From: Alphaproteobacteria bacterium US3C007
GTDB lineage: Bacteria; Pseudomonadota; Alphaproteobacteria; Rhodobacterales; Rhodobacteraceae
Assembly: GCA_034423775.1 (NCBI GenBank)
Contig: CP139918.1
Span: forward strand, 2,294,001 to 2,358,000
DNA length: 64,000 nt
Reading direction: 5' to 3'
The notes below the pieces were generated by a model. It saw only the letters and a program-made list of their open reading frames with translations, was not told the origin of the DNA and made no database searches. Made by a program: the position numbers and the translations under genes. Below, in pieces: positions 14,972 through 23,601 of this stretch (positions are counted from its first letter, which is position 1; every line of letters starts with the position of its first letter).

Positions 14972-17965
14972 TCAGGGCGCGGTTGGGGCAAGGCAGGCCT
15001 TGTCCAACGCGGCGATGATGTCATCTTCATTGATGGGCTTTTCGAAAAACTCGGTTGCGTTTAACGCAGCCAAACGGCGTTTTTCCGGGCCGTCGCTTAT
15101 TTTTTTGCCGGTGATCATGAAAACGGGTGCTGCGCTCAACCCGGGCTGCTCGCGCAAACGCTCAACAAATTCATAGCCATCCATTAAGGGCATAACGATA
15201 TCCACGCAAAAGGCAGAGATATGGCGCGCAGCAGCTTTTGAAAGCGCATCATGGCCATCTGTGGCGCTTTCAACTTGATAACCTGCCCGCGTTAACAAGG
15301 CGCTTAAACGGTTGCGTTGGAGCGCTGAATCATCCACCACAAGGATCGTATGATCGGCCCGTTGTAGCGTTGCGGCATCGGTTGTGATATCGTTTAACGG
15401 CGCTTGAGCGTGCAGGTCCTCGGTTAAGATTTCCCCCACATTGAGGATAAGCACCAAATTACTATCTGACAGGATTGTGCATCCCATCATAAATTTAATT
15501 TTTGAAACCAAGGATCCAAATTGTTTGATTAACACATCTTGACGGCCCTTCACCTCATCCACCAGGATGCCGATATAACGGTCGCCATCCGCCAAAACGA
15601 TGATCGTTTTTTCTACCTGATTGAAGGCGCTGGGCGGAAAGTTTAACAGGCGCGAAAGAGTGCTCACCGTGACCGTCATCCCGCGATAATTAAACACCAA
15701 GCCGCCGCCCACACGGCGTAATCCGCTTTTTGACACGGTAAGAATTTCTACAACATTCGATACTGGAAACGCGAATTGATGGCCGTTTTCGCTGGCCAAT
15801 AAAATGCCCACAATTGCCAGTGTTAACGGCAAACGCAGAGTGATTTTTGTGCCTTTCCCTTTTTCAGTTTCGATATCAACCGTGCCTTGCACTTGCGTGA
15901 TGGCAGTTTTCACCACGTCCATTCCAACGCCGCGCCCTGAAAGCTCGGTGACGTTTTCTGCAGAAGACAGGCCCGGATGAAACGTCAGATCTAAGATGTC
16001 TTTTTCGCTAAAACTTTCGGCCGCGGCAGGCAGCACCAATTCGCGTTCCAAGGCCTTGGCCAAAATGGTCTCGAGGTTGATTCCGCGGCCATCATCTTTG
16101 ATTTCGATCACCGCATTTGAGCCCTGATAATAGGCTGAGAGTTCGATTTTGCCGATTTCTGATTTGCCTTGGCTCAGGCGCTCTTCGGGGGATTCAAAGC
16201 CGTGATCCAAAGAGTTGCGGATAATATGGAGCAGAGGATCGGCCAATTGATTGATCAAAAGTTTATCAAGCTCTGTGCTGGCGCCAGAGAGGATCAAATT
16301 CGCCTTTTTGCCCGTCTTTCGCGCCATATCTCGAACCTGCGCGGGAAAGCGATTGAACAATTGCGCCACCGGCACCATGCGAAAGCTCATTGCGCCGGTT
16401 TGCAAACGCCCGCTCAACCCCTCAAGATCTTCGATATTTTTTTGTAATTGTTTGCGGGTATCGTCTATGCGCAACATCGTTAGACGGAATTCTTCCGGAA
16501 AAAACTCTAAATTCCGCAAAATTTCGCTGTCTAAAATATCTTTGATTTTTTTCAAACTGGCCCGTTCAGAGGAAAGGCCAGAGATGCGTGATTGACCTTG
16601 GCGGCCCGTAGGTTCGATCAGATCATTATCCAGATCAAGCACCTTTTGCTTTAAGCTTTCCACGGCTTCAAATACCAAATGGAATTTTGCGGTTCCAGTC
16701 AGTTTTTCCAAATTGTAAAAGGATTGCGTTAAAACATGCAGATCGTTTTGCAGCCGGATACGCGTGATAAATACCTCTGAGGCGGTGTTCAGCACATCAT
16801 CCAGCTTTTGCGCGGGGATGCGAATGGTTTCATCTTGTGGAATGCCCGGTGTGACAGTGCCAACGGGCTGTATACCTGCCGGCGCTGGCTCGGAATTTGG
16901 CTCTGCATTTATCTGTGGCTCTGCATAAGGTTGGATCGTCGGTTTGGCGGGATCCGTTGAGGCATATAGATGTTGGATAAGCGGTCTGATCGGCGTATCC
17001 AGCGGCCGTTCTTCAATTACCTGTCGGATCAAATGCCCCAAACCTGCAACTGCTAACATCAATCCATCGATCAGGTTGGATGAAATGTTTAATCGCTTTG
17101 AGCGCATTTCATCCAGAATAGTTTCGACCTCATGCGCAAGGGTTTCTATCTTTTTGATCTCGAGCAAGCGTGCGCCGCCCTTTATCGTATGCACAGCGCG
17201 AAAAATTTGGTTGATAACCTCAAGCGGGCTTTGCGTTGTTTCCAACTCGATCAGTGAAAGTTCGATCGCATCCACATTATCCTGCGCCTCTTGTGTAAAC
17301 ACTGGGATTAAGTCGCGTTTATCCGCGCCGATCAACAGTGCCTCGGGTTCGCTATCCAGCGCGTCGAGCCGTCTGATCAGCGCTTCAGAGGTTTGCGCCA
17401 AGGTGGCTGGCTCTACATTACGGCTCTGAGCATCCTCATGACGCTCGGGCTCTTCGGTATTTCTTCGTTTTACATCTGCCGCTTGATCCTGCGTGAGGGT
17501 TTCGTTGAACTCAGTTAAGGCAAGGCGCAAATATCCCTCTGCTTCGCGGATAATATCGCTGATATCCGCTTTGCCGTCTTCAAACTCTTCCCAGTCTTTT
17601 AAAAGCGTCAGCGTGTTTTCAAATAGAAGCTGCAGCAGGTAATCCATCGAATGATGGGTAAAACTGTGGTGATATCGACCATAATCCAAAATAAACACGA
17701 TGATTTGCATCAACTGCCTTGGTTGCATGATCCGCAACACATCCAGGATGCCAAAGATCAGATAGCCCCTGCGATAGGCCATATCATAGGCCTCTTGAGG
17801 GGTGTCAGGTTTGACTTTTATCAACGTCAAAAGATCTGCGTAAGCCTGCTCGGTGGTTTGAATTAATTTCTCCAACAGCGCCATATTCGACGCGTCAAGA
17901 TGGGGGTTTGTGACGTTTTTTTCGGGGATATCAACCGTTAAGATTGCTGGATCATACATCTGCAT
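14972..17965 (-). CDS. cheA: Hybrid chemotaxis histidine kinase CheA with C-terminal receiver
   Basis: A 997-residue CheA. Residues 26-125 resemble an Hpt helical bundle but have no HxxKG histidine motif. A canonical Hpt domain follows at about 215-315 with His259 (AVHTIKGGA). After a Pro-rich linker come the dimerisation/ATPase core (about 380-715) with N-box HIIRNSLDHG at 580-589, DDGRGI at 624-629 and GRGVGM at 677-682, a CheW-like domain (about 715-855), and a receiver domain (873-990) with acidic pair D878/D879, acceptor D922 and K near 976. It phosphorylates response regulators under control of the receptor and CheW. The fused receiver may act as a phosphate sink or internal output. Located between the receptor and cyclase genes. 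Confidence 0.92.
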   Translation of the reverse strand: MQMYDPAILTVDIPEKNVTNPHLDASNMALLEKLIQTTEQAYADLLTLIKVKPDTPQEAYDMAYRRGYLIFGILDVLRIMQPRQLMQIIVFILDYGRYHHSFTHHSMDYLLQLLFENTLTLLKDWEEFEDGKADISDIIREAEGYLRLALTEFNETLTQDQAADVKRRNTEEPERHEDAQSRNVEPATLAQTSEALIRRLDALDSEPEALLIGADKRDLIPVFTQEAQDNVDAIELSLIELETTQSPLEVINQIFRAVHTIKGGARLLEIKKIETLAHEVETILDEMRSKRLNISSNLIDGLMLAVAGLGHLIRQVIEERPLDTPIRPLIQHLYASTDPAKPTIQPYAEPQINAEPNSEPAPAGIQPVGTVTPGIPQDETIRIPAQKLDDVLNTASEVFITRIRLQNDLHVLTQSFYNLEKLTGTAKFHLVFEAVESLKQKVLDLDNDLIEPTGRQGQSRISGLSSERASLKKIKDILDSEILRNLEFFPEEFRLTMLRIDDTRKQLQKNIEDLEGLSGRLQTGAMSFRMVPVAQLFNRFPAQVRDMARKTGKKANLILSGASTELDKLLINQLADPLLHIIRNSLDHGFESPEERLSQGKSEIGKIELSAYYQGSNAVIEIKDDGRGINLETILAKALERELVLPAAAESFSEKDILDLTFHPGLSSAENVTELSGRGVGMDVVKTAITQVQGTVDIETEKGKGTKITLRLPLTLAIVGILLASENGHQFAFPVSNVVEILTVSKSGLRRVGGGLVFNYRGMTVTVSTLSRLLNFPPSAFNQVEKTIIVLADGDRYIGILVDEVKGRQDVLIKQFGSLVSKIKFMMGCTILSDSNLVLILNVGEILTEDLHAQAPLNDITTDAATLQRADHTILVVDDSALQRNRLSALLTRAGYQVESATDGHDALSKAAARHISAFCVDIVMPLMDGYEFVERLREQPGLSAAPVFMITGKKISDGPEKRRLAALNATEFFEKPINEDDIIAALDKACLAPTAP

Positions 17966-18013
17966 ATTTTATCCAAAAAGGCCGGTGGCCGACGCCTTTG
18001 GCGCCGCCAGCGA

Positions 18014-19879
18014 TTAATAGTTTTCAAAATTATTTGATTGAATTGGGTCCGAGGATGGTGCCGGTGGTCGCGATGAGGGCGCGGGCATCGATTGCTGAAG
18101 GCTCGCCTCTTCAGAGGGGTGGTCGGTTTTAAAGCGGGCGACCAATGCCTTCAAACGAGGGGCCAGAGCCGAAACCGTTTGCGCGGTTTGAAACAATTGT
18201 TGCGCGGCTGAGGCATTGCTTTGAATAACCCCGTCCAACACTTGCACCGAAGTGTTTATTTGCGCGGCTCCGGTAGATTGTTCTTCCGAAGAGGCGCTGA
18301 TATTTTGTACAAGATCTTTGGTTTTTTCAATTTCAGGCAACAAAGCATTAAGCATCTGGTTGGTTTTTTCAGCCAGCTCTTTGCCCTCGCCAGACGAGAC
18401 TTGAATATCAGAGGCGGCTTGCTTGCTTAATTCGGCCAGTTTTGACACTTCTGAGGCTACCACAGCAAAGCCTTTGCCATGCTCGCCAGCGCGGGCCGCC
18501 TCGACCGAAGCATTCAGGGCCAAAAGTTCAATTTTGCGGGTGATTTCTTCCACAATCGTAATTTTTTCTGCGATATCTTTCATAGATCCCGCGGTTTTTT
18601 CCATAGCTTGCGCGCAGACCTGCGCGTCTTCCGCCAAAATTGTGGCTTTGCGATCGGTTTCGACCGCGCCATCAGCATTTTCGCGGATGGATGTGGTCAT
18701 CTGCTCCATCGCCGTTGCGGTTTCTTGAACTGAATTGGCTTGTTCGGTGGTGCCATCCGAGACTTGCTGTGCACCGGATTGCATTTGCTCTGATTGCTCG
18801 GTGACCTGGCGCGAAACCTCAAGCAGTGAGGCCACAATATTCGTGAGATTTTCCTGCATTTTTGAGATTGCGCGCATGACCAAACCGATTTCGTCATTGG
18901 AAGACAAATCATTTTTCACGGTGAGGTTGCCGTCAGAAATTTGATCGACAGCTATGATTGTTTCGCGCAAACGGCGCCGGATATCCATCGCGATCCAAAT
19001 GCCGATGCTAAGCGAGATGATAAGCGAAGAACTGATGATCAGAACGGTTATCCTAAGAGCAGATTTTTCCGTTTCTTCAGCTTCGATCACCGCCTGAAAC
19101 GATATATTTTGAACTTTTCTCAACAATGCATCCAGCTGGCCGTTTAATTGATTTTGCACCTCGTCTAGCTCGACCAAAATATCATTTCGCCTTTCCTCAT
19201 AAGAGGATGCAGCGGTGGTTTTTTGCAATGAGGCGCCAGCACTGGTCTGTGGCGAAACGCCAGAGCTTTTGGACGTTGTTGCCCCATGCGCCCCATGCGC
19301 CCCATGCGAAGTGGGTTGAGGTATATTGCTCGGCTGCGACCCTCCGGCCTCTGTTGCCTCATTTTTGTTTTCTAATATTGAAATAAAACTCAACCCAAGG
19401 TCGTTGTAAATCTTGTGTAGAGTTTTGATTTCTTCGAAGCGCGTTAAAATATCAATGTAAACTGTTGCAATCTGCCCGATTTCATCTTCCAAGCGGGACA
19501 GCGCAGCGCTATCGATATTGCTATCTTCAGAATTTGATAACCCGATGACACCGCGCAGCAGGCTTTCCGCGATCTTTAACTCTTTAATCGTTATCTCATT
19601 CGCCTGTTCAAAATGGTGTATGCGCTTTTTGTATTCTTCGATTTCATTTAACTCTAAATCCAGTGCAGCCGTGGTTAACTCGATCTCTTGGATCAATTGA
19701 TATTCTGCAAGCTTTGTGACGTGATTTTGCAAAGGAATTTCGACTGTTGATAGATTGTGGATTTTTTTACCAATCGAGGCCATCGAAGATATTGAATAGA
19801 GCCCGGAAGCGAGGCTGGTTAGACAAAATAAAAGGATTAGCGATATGATTTTGGCAGACAGGCTCATCGAGGTTTTCAT
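18014..19879 (-). CDS. Methyl-accepting chemotaxis protein
   Basis: A 621-residue chemoreceptor. TM1 lies at about residues 8-30, a periplasmic sensor of about 245 residues follows, TM2 is near 276-296, then a HAMP domain (about 297-350) and the cytoplasmic signalling coiled coil. The hairpin tip reads ELLALNASVEAARAGEHGKG, the CheA/CheW contact region. The periplasmic domain is helical and contains a low-complexity insert with HGA repeated three times (about residues 193-201) followed by a Ser/Thr-rich stretch. The C-terminus ends NFENY, which resembles the tethering pentapeptide (NWETF in E. coli Tar) used by CheR. The ligand is unknown. Second promoter-distal position of the operon after the CheW gene. 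Confidence 0.92.
   Translation of the reverse strand: MKTSMSLSAKIISLILLFCLTSLASGLYSISSMASIGKKIHNLSTVEIPLQNHVTKLAEYQLIQEIELTTAALDLELNEIEEYKKRIHHFEQANEITIKELKIAESLLRGVIGLSNSEDSNIDSAALSRLEDEIGQIATVYIDILTRFEEIKTLHKIYNDLGLSFISILENKNEATEAGGSQPSNIPQPTSHGAHGAHGATTSKSSGVSPQTSAGASLQKTTAASSYEERRNDILVELDEVQNQLNGQLDALLRKVQNISFQAVIEAEETEKSALRITVLIISSSLIISLSIGIWIAMDIRRRLRETIIAVDQISDGNLTVKNDLSSNDEIGLVMRAISKMQENLTNIVASLLEVSRQVTEQSEQMQSGAQQVSDGTTEQANSVQETATAMEQMTTSIRENADGAVETDRKATILAEDAQVCAQAMEKTAGSMKDIAEKITIVEEITRKIELLALNASVEAARAGEHGKGFAVVASEVSKLAELSKQAASDIQVSSGEGKELAEKTNQMLNALLPEIEKTKDLVQNISASSEEQSTGAAQINTSVQVLDGVIQSNASAAQQLFQTAQTVSALAPRLKALVARFKTDHPSEEASLQQSMPAPSSRPPAPSSDPIQSNNFENY
19281..19307. repeat. Tandem 9-base repeat, three copies, inside the chemoreceptor gene
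   Basis: GCCCCATGC is repeated three times without spacing at 19281-19289, 19290-19298 and 19299-19307. On the coding strand it encodes three His-Gly-Ala units in the periplasmic domain. The unit length is a multiple of three, so copy-number change would keep the reading frame. Confidence 0.85.
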
Positions 19880-19966
19880 GTCAGCTCCTAGTTTTAAAAA
19901 AATTGGTTTTAATAAGCGGTCTTGGTCATTGGCGCCTAAAAACAGACGCTTGATCTTAGTCTGGGA

Positions 19967-21244
19967 TTAAATAAAATTTCTTTTTTCGCGGTATTCATTC
20001 AAATTTTCGGAACCTATCAGGTCGGGCAATGACAGGCGCATGATGGTGAGTTCGCCGATTTCGCTAATGCCTTGGAACAGGTCTGAAACGGGCTCTGACA
20101 GGATTTCTGTGCTGTTGCGAAAGCTGCGTATATCAACCGTCATCATGCCTAACACGTCATCCACGCAGAGCACCAAATCTTTGCCATTTTCTTGCAAGAC
20201 CATGTATTTGTTACGTTCATCCAAAGCCCGCGGCATCAAGCTTAGATCTTTTGAAATATCGAGGCAGGATAAAACCTGCCCCCGTAGATTGATTAAGCCC
20301 CGCAAAAAATTTCCATCTCCGTAAATAGGCGTGACTTCATAGCCCTCTATAATTTCGATTACGTTCTCGACCGGAACCACAAAATGCACATTGGAAATGC
20401 GCGCATGAATAAATTCACTGGTTGTGCCAAACGTTTTGACCTGCCGGCCTTGCGTAATGTCCTCTTTGCCCTCAATCACGGTTTGACTGCCAATTTTAAC
20501 AGTGGCCTCTTGCGCCAAACGCTGTGGTGAAATCAGGGTTAAATTGGAGCTTTGATAGCCGATCACGTCTAAGATGAAAAAGGCGCGTGCTGCATCGGTT
20601 AATATTCGGTTGCGCGGATCCAAAATGTCATCAGTGCATGACAAAACGGCCACATGACGGTCCATTGACAGGCAGAGCAACGTGCCATTCACGTCTAATT
20701 TAACAATCGATTGCGGGGCGTTGGCCGCCTGATTTTGTGAGGTTACGGGCGTTAAATCGCCACATTCGAAAACTGGAAGCAAACGGTTGCGATAGACCAC
20801 AGTGCCAATACAGCTGCGCAGATTCAAGGTTAACGGTTCGATTGGTGCAAAATCGCGTACAACTTCCACTACATATTTCACGGGCACGCCGAATTGCGTA
20901 TTATGGCGTTCGAAAATAAATAATTTTGAATATTCAGAAAAGGCTTCATCGGTTTCTGCAAGCGGTGAAAGCGCGACGTGCGGCGCCTCTGTTGCGGTTG
21001 CTTGTGGCTCTTCTCCCGCTTTAGCGCGCCGGCGGGTGTCAGGCTGTGCATCGCGCTGTTGGGATTGCTCGACCTCTGCCTCGACCTCTGCCTCTGTTAC
21101 CGGCGCGGCTTTATCAGCCATATCGATCGCTTGGGTCTGCAAGGACAGATCTTCCAAGCGGTTTTCGGGCAGGACTTGCATTAAATCTTCAAGCTGGGTT
21201 TCTGCTGTTTTCGTCGCTGAAACGGGCTTTAAAGCTTTGCTCAT
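19967..21244 (-). CDS. Tandem CheW-domain scaffold protein
   Basis: A 425-residue protein with two CheW domains, at about residues 105-240 (FERHNTQFGVPVKYVVEVV and GTVVYRNRLLPVFE) and 265-410 (HFVVPVENVIEII and FLRGLINLRGQVLSCLDI). The first 100 residues are acidic and low in complexity, including an EVEAEVEQ stretch encoded by a duplicated 12-base unit at 21069-21092. CheW domains bridge chemoreceptors and CheA; a double CheW could crosslink two receptor-kinase units or replace a separate CheW. Its start overlaps the end of the upstream ParA gene by four bases (ATGA), which ties it to a positioning ATPase. The receptor gene follows after 87 bases. Confidence 0.88.
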   Translation of the reverse strand: MSKALKPVSATKTAETQLEDLMQVLPENRLEDLSLQTQAIDMADKAAPVTEAEVEAEVEQSQQRDAQPDTRRRAKAGEEPQATATEAPHVALSPLAETDEAFSEYSKLFIFERHNTQFGVPVKYVVEVVRDFAPIEPLTLNLRSCIGTVVYRNRLLPVFECGDLTPVTSQNQAANAPQSIVKLDVNGTLLCLSMDRHVAVLSCTDDILDPRNRILTDAARAFFILDVIGYQSSNLTLISPQRLAQEATVKIGSQTVIEGKEDITQGRQVKTFGTTSEFIHARISNVHFVVPVENVIEIIEGYEVTPIYGDGNFLRGLINLRGQVLSCLDISKDLSLMPRALDERNKYMVLQENGKDLVLCVDDVLGMMTVDIRSFRNSTEILSEPVSDLFQGISEIGELTIMRLSLPDLIGSENLNEYREKRNFI

Positions 21245-21903
21245 GCAGCGGCCTCCGATTTATGCTGCGTGATGCGCTCCATCACCTCCCAACCCAGCGC
21301 GCGAAACTCTTGCGCGGCGCGGCTGTTTTGGTGGAAAATCGAGCAGCGGTTAAAATTCGCCTCGGCCTGCGAAACGCGTTGAGAAATCGCGGTATCCGCG
21401 GCTTTATACCCATCTGCCATAAGCTGTTGTCGGGCGTGTTGGAAGGCGACGGAATGTTTGTTAACCGCGTTCAAAACGGGCAATAAGCGATCTGAGGATG
21501 TTGCAAATTTTGGATTGACGCGTCGCGCAAACGCGGCCACCCAACCCAAGCCTACCAAATCATCGCGCGAGGGGCGGCAGGGGGTAATGATCAAATCTGA
21601 GGCTTCCAAACAGGCGGCCAATTCCCGCGAGACGGCGCCCTGACTGTCAACGCATAAAATATCACAGCGGCTTTGCTTGATATATTGTCTTATACTGTTT
21701 TCTTCATTGGCCACATAGGTTTGAACGTTCGCTAAACATTTATCTGAGCTTTCGCGCACCCAGTCATGGCTTGATTTTTGAAAGTCGGTATCAAGAATTA
21801 TGACGTTGCGGCCGCGCATCCCGAAATAGGCTGCGAGGTTGACGCAAAATGTGGATTTTCCTGATCCACCTTTTGAACTGGCGAATGTGATAATATATGT
21901 CAC
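21241..21903 (-). CDS. ParA/MinD-like ATPase of the chemosensory operon
   Basis: A 220-residue P-loop ATPase with the deviant Walker A motif KGGSGKST at residues 11-18 (lysine near the start of the loop as in ParA/MinD), DTDFQKSS near 40-47 (switch I region) and the Walker B-like CVDSQG near 86-91. The start codon is GTG at 21903, with only a weak A-rich ribosome site. It is the first gene of the chemosensory operon and overlaps the double-CheW gene. Relatives such as PpfA of Rhodobacter sphaeroides and ParC of Vibrio place chemoreceptor clusters in the cell and ensure their inheritance; the same job is inferred here. Confidence 0.85.
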   Translation of the reverse strand: MTYIITFASSKGGSGKSTFCVNLAAYFGMRGRNVIILDTDFQKSSHDWVRESSDKCLANVQTYVANEENSIRQYIKQSRCDILCVDSQGAVSRELAACLEASDLIITPCRPSRDDLVGLGWVAAFARRVNPKFATSSDRLLPVLNAVNKHSVAFQHARQQLMADGYKAADTAISQRVSQAEANFNRCSIFHQNSRAAQEFRALGWEVMERITQHKSEAAA

Positions 21904-22451
21904 GCGTAAATTTTTCTTAATCTTAAAATAAAATGCCCGTAGGCGGGTTTATGAATTTTTTACTCTAGTTGAGCAGACGTTCAAATAAGTCTGCGATAGG
22001 TGTGCGAGCCGAATTAGAAAGTTGAAAATATCAATCTTGAATTCCAAAACCGTGCGTTAGCTTGGTGTCCCTGTCAAGTTTCGTCTCAAATTATATCCTA
22101 AAACCCCAGATTCAACCATTTTGGATATATGTTTGATAGGTGAGTTGATTTCCATGCTTATGAACGATTCAGCCTGCTTGATCATTCTGAACTTTTGCCT
22201 GGCAAGGTGAAGGCCGCTGCGTGAGGGGCAGATCTGGTCGGCTCAATCGGGTTTTGCGCTGTCGTATTGACCGGTCATTGCGTTTTTTGTGGCTTGCAGG
22301 CGCTGATGCCGGTTTGCAAAATGAGGGTGTTATCCTTGGCAGGCAAACGATCAGGCCTAATTGAGAGGCCTGGGCGCGGGGCGTGAAGTCTAATTGTCTT
22401 TTTAATCTCTGATGCGTCAATATGCGAAGACAACAAACCACTGGGATAGGC
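21904..22451. other. Intergenic region upstream of the chemosensory operon
   Basis: This stretch of nearly 550 bases separates the leftward operon from a rightward gene. The half next to parA is A/T-rich. A perfect TTGACA is present on the minus strand at 22077-22072, but no good -10 sits at 16-18 bases from it. An inverted repeat GCAGAC-N10-GTCTGC is at 21973-21994 and a second palindrome is at 22352-22372. I find no convincing coding frame and no tRNA. Confidence 0.45.
22352..22372. repeat. Perfect inverted repeat CAGGCCT-N7-AGGCCTG
   Basis: Seven-base arms flank a seven-base spacer, about 80 bases before the start of the rightward gene at 22452. No T-tract follows on either strand. The spacing fits a dimeric repressor or activator site better than a terminator. 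Confidence 0.35.
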
Positions 22452-23219
22452 ATGTTTGGAACAACAGGTTGGCGTCGGTTCAAAGCCCATGACGAAATCA
22501 AAAGATGGGCGAACGCGGCACGAAAATTTGCCAGTGGCGCCGCGCAAACCCCCGCCTTGAAAGAAAAATGGTTGCAATGCGAAGGCACTTGGTATGTTGG
22601 CGTAGACGTCTTGCCTTCGGATGAAGACGGGCGGTTTGAGGGCATTGAGCTGGCCGGACCTGCTTCAGAGTTAATTCAAAGCGTGGCCACAAAGCCTCTG
22701 CACCCCGCGCAGGTCTCAATTCTTTATCCGGGATATCCAAAACCAAGGCAGGGCGAAACCAAGGCTGGGTTTGCCTATCGGCAGACGCGGGACGCGGCGC
22801 ATGTGGACGGGCTTTTGCCCGTCGGCGCAGAGCGCCGCCGCATGTTGCGCGAGCCCCATGCCTATGTGCTTGGTTTGCCCTTGAACGCCTGCGATATCAA
22901 AGCCAGCCCGATGGTTGTCTGGGAAGGCTCGCATCTGATTATGCACAAAGCGTTTCAGGCCGCGCTCAGCCCCTATCCTGCATCGCAATGGTCCGACATT
23001 GATCTGAGCGATGTCTATCATGCGGCGCGCCGAGACGCGTTTGCAAACTGCCGCCGCGTGGCTGTTCATGCCGAGCCCGGCGAAGCCTATGCGATCCATA
23101 GGCTGGCCTTACATGGGATTGCCCCATGGCAGGCAGGTGCCCGTGCCCCCAGCGACGGCCGCATGATTGCCTATTTTCGGCCAGAATTGAATGATATTGT
23201 GGAGTGGCCAAACCTATGA
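22452..23219 (+). CDS. Putative Fe(II)/2-oxoglutarate oxygenase-like protein
   Basis: A 255-residue soluble protein that I cannot place in a named family with certainty. The pattern HVDG near residue 117 (HxD metal triad start), a second His in HRLALHGIAPW near 217-227 and an Arg in GRMIAYFRPE near 239-248 fit the double-stranded beta-helix of phytanoyl-CoA dioxygenase-like enzymes. MVVWEGSHLIM near 156-166 matches the strand where such enzymes often have a W-x-G-S-H motif. The start at 22452 is chosen for the upstream GGATAGG. The next gene is a DUF1272 protein 47 bases downstream. The substrate is unknown. Confidence 0.6.
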   Translation: MFGTTGWRRFKAHDEIKRWANAARKFASGAAQTPALKEKWLQCEGTWYVGVDVLPSDEDGRFEGIELAGPASELIQSVATKPLHPAQVSILYPGYPKPRQGETKAGFAYRQTRDAAHVDGLLPVGAERRRMLREPHAYVLGLPLNACDIKASPMVVWEGSHLIMHKAFQAALSPYPASQWSDIDLSDVYHAARRDAFANCRRVAVHAEPGEAYAIHRLALHGIAPWQAGARAPSDGRMIAYFRPELNDIVEWPNL

Positions 23220-23266
23220 GCGTTCGGGACTGCTGGCTGGTTTGTCCCGAGATAAGGAGAGCTGAG

Positions 23267-23581
23267 ATGTTAGAATTGCGCCCGAATTGCGAGCTTTGCG
23301 ATAAAGATTTGCCACCCGATAGTGTAGAGGCCCGCATTTGCTCATATGAATGTACCTATTGCGCTGATTGCGTTGAAACTGTGCTTTTTAATGTCTGCGC
23401 AACCTGCGGAGGAGGCTTGAGCGCCCGCCCGATCCGCCCCAAAAATTCTTGGCGGGCAAATCCCGAGCTTGGCTTATCGGTGCATCCTGCCTCGCAAACG
23501 CGGCGCGTTTCAAAATTTGCGCGGCCTGAAATTGAGGAAATGGTCGAAAAGCTGCGCGCGTTTAGCCCCGAGGAACGCTAA
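23267..23581 (+). CDS. DUF1272 domain zinc-binding protein
   Basis: A 104-residue protein. The N-terminal LELRPNCELCDKDLPPDS is the DUF1272 signature. Cys pairs at C-x2-C (residues 8-11), C-x3-C-x2-C (near 26-33) and C-x2-C (near 44-47) suggest a zinc-ribbon-like fold. The remaining 45 residues are polar and probably disordered. AAGGAGA six bases upstream fixes the start at 23267. Function unknown; it is probably cotranscribed with the upstream oxygenase-like gene and ends 20 bases from a convergent DUF1289 gene. Confidence 0.8.
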   Translation: MLELRPNCELCDKDLPPDSVEARICSYECTYCADCVETVLFNVCATCGGGLSARPIRPKNSWRANPELGLSVHPASQTRRVSKFARPEIEEMVEKLRAFSPEER

Positions 23582-23601
23582 CGTTTCGTGCCGGGGTTGG
23601 A

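Noticed and set aside
22066..22083. Perfect TTGACA on the minus strand as promoter of the chemosensory operon
   Set aside because: No A/T-rich -10 hexamer is present at 16-18 bases, and the site is about 170 bases from the parA start; kept only as a note.
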